A DNA stretch of 6,300 bases from Rhizobiaceae bacterium (GTDB lineage Bacteria > Pseudomonadota > Alphaproteobacteria > Rhizobiales > Rhizobiaceae). Below, piece after piece: positions 6,168 to 6,300 of this stretch (its first letter is position 1; every line of letters begins with the position of its first letter). Under the pieces are notes generated by a model. The model did no database searches and was not told the DNA's origin. It saw only the letters and a list, made by a program, of their open reading frames with translations. The position numbers and the translations under genes are program-made. The stretch lies in contig SCRB01000418.1 of the NCBI GenBank assembly GCA_004299545.1, forward strand, positions 1 through 6,300, read 5' to 3'.

Positions 6168-6300
6168 GCCGGCTCCAGCATGGCGTTGGCGAAGCGGGCG
6201 AAAGCGCGGGCGCGATGCGACAGGCCGAGATCGCCTCGCCCGGCCTCCCAGGAATGCTTCTCGCCGGCGCTCATCTCGCCGAATGTCTGTTCATAACCAT
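6164..6300 (-). CDS. rdgB: Non-canonical purine NTP pyrophosphatase (RdgB/HAM1), C-terminal end only
   Basis: The last 44 codons of a gene that continues beyond the right edge of the window. The product hydrolyses dITP, dXTP and ITP to monophosphates, keeping deaminated purines out of nucleic acids. The visible residues start [20 protein letters not shown] and continue to [12 protein letters not shown]. They match the end of the RdgB/HAM1 fold, where the family's conserved FGE, EK and SHR residues line the nucleotide pocket. The TGA at 6166-6164 shares bases with the hemW ATG, indicating an rdgB-hemW operon, an order that is common in Rhizobiales. The start and the N-terminal SNNxxK motif lie outside the window. 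Confidence 0.93.
   Translation of the reverse strand, partial: GYEQTFGEMSAGEKHSWEAGRGDLGLSHRARAFARFANAMLEPA

Noticed and set aside
5346..6296. Long plus-strand open frame of 316 codons opposite hemW and rdgB
   Set aside because: It lies wholly antisense to two clear genes, has no recognisable domain, and is rich in Arg and Gly as expected of shadow frames in GC-rich DNA. The other long antisense frames (for example 39-755, 2061-2783 and 3384-4166) were dropped for the same reason.
1..6300. Mobile element, CRISPR array, phage-defence genes, tRNA or rRNA
   Set aside because: No transposase or integrase motif, regularly spaced repeats, toxin-antitoxin-like pair or RNA gene was seen; almost all sequence is explained by conserved housekeeping genes.

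Overview
The window is a GC-rich, densely coding chromosomal stretch whose gene families, gene arrangement and intergenic repeat point to an alphaproteobacterium of the Rhizobiales (Rhizobium/Sinorhizobium/Agrobacterium relatives). The strongest lineage clues are an FzlA-type GST-fold division protein, an NDUFA9-like epimerase, and a mosaic palindrome (arms AGCATGATC...CGGAAAA) of the kind that is common between genes in rhizobia. The lineage is inferred from family resemblance, not from a search.

Layout. At the left, fzlA (minus) and uppP (plus) are divergently transcribed from a region of about 190 bp that contains a good sigma70-like promoter for fzlA. uppP converges, across a 46-bp gap, on a minus-strand block that fills the rest of the window. 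Read in the direction of transcription (right to left), that block is: rdgB (3' end only), hemW (overlapping rdgB by ATGA), a rhizobial palindrome, a periplasmic PCu(A)C copper chaperone with a Met-rich tail, rsmI, yraN (overlapping rsmI), a small GC-rich hairpin with a T run, and an NAD-dependent epimerase of the NDUFA9-like family.

Functions. This is core housekeeping: division-ring geometry (FzlA), recycling of the undecaprenyl carrier lipid for the cell wall (UppP), nucleotide-pool cleaning (RdgB), a radical-SAM heme chaperone (HemW), copper delivery to cytochrome oxidase (PCu(A)C), 16S rRNA methylation (RsmI), a predicted nuclease-fold protein (YraN) and a probable complex-I-associated or quinone-linked dehydrogenase-fold protein. 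HemW and PCu(A)C both relate to metal or heme supply for respiration; the other neighbours show no obvious joint pathway.

I found no mobile element, CRISPR array, tRNA or rRNA, and no convincing unknown multi-gene system. The points most worth a second look are the palindrome abutting the hemW stop codon, the 39-residue Met/His-rich tail of the copper chaperone, the perfect 12-bp palindrome upstream of that gene, and the start-site and promoter arrangement of fzlA.
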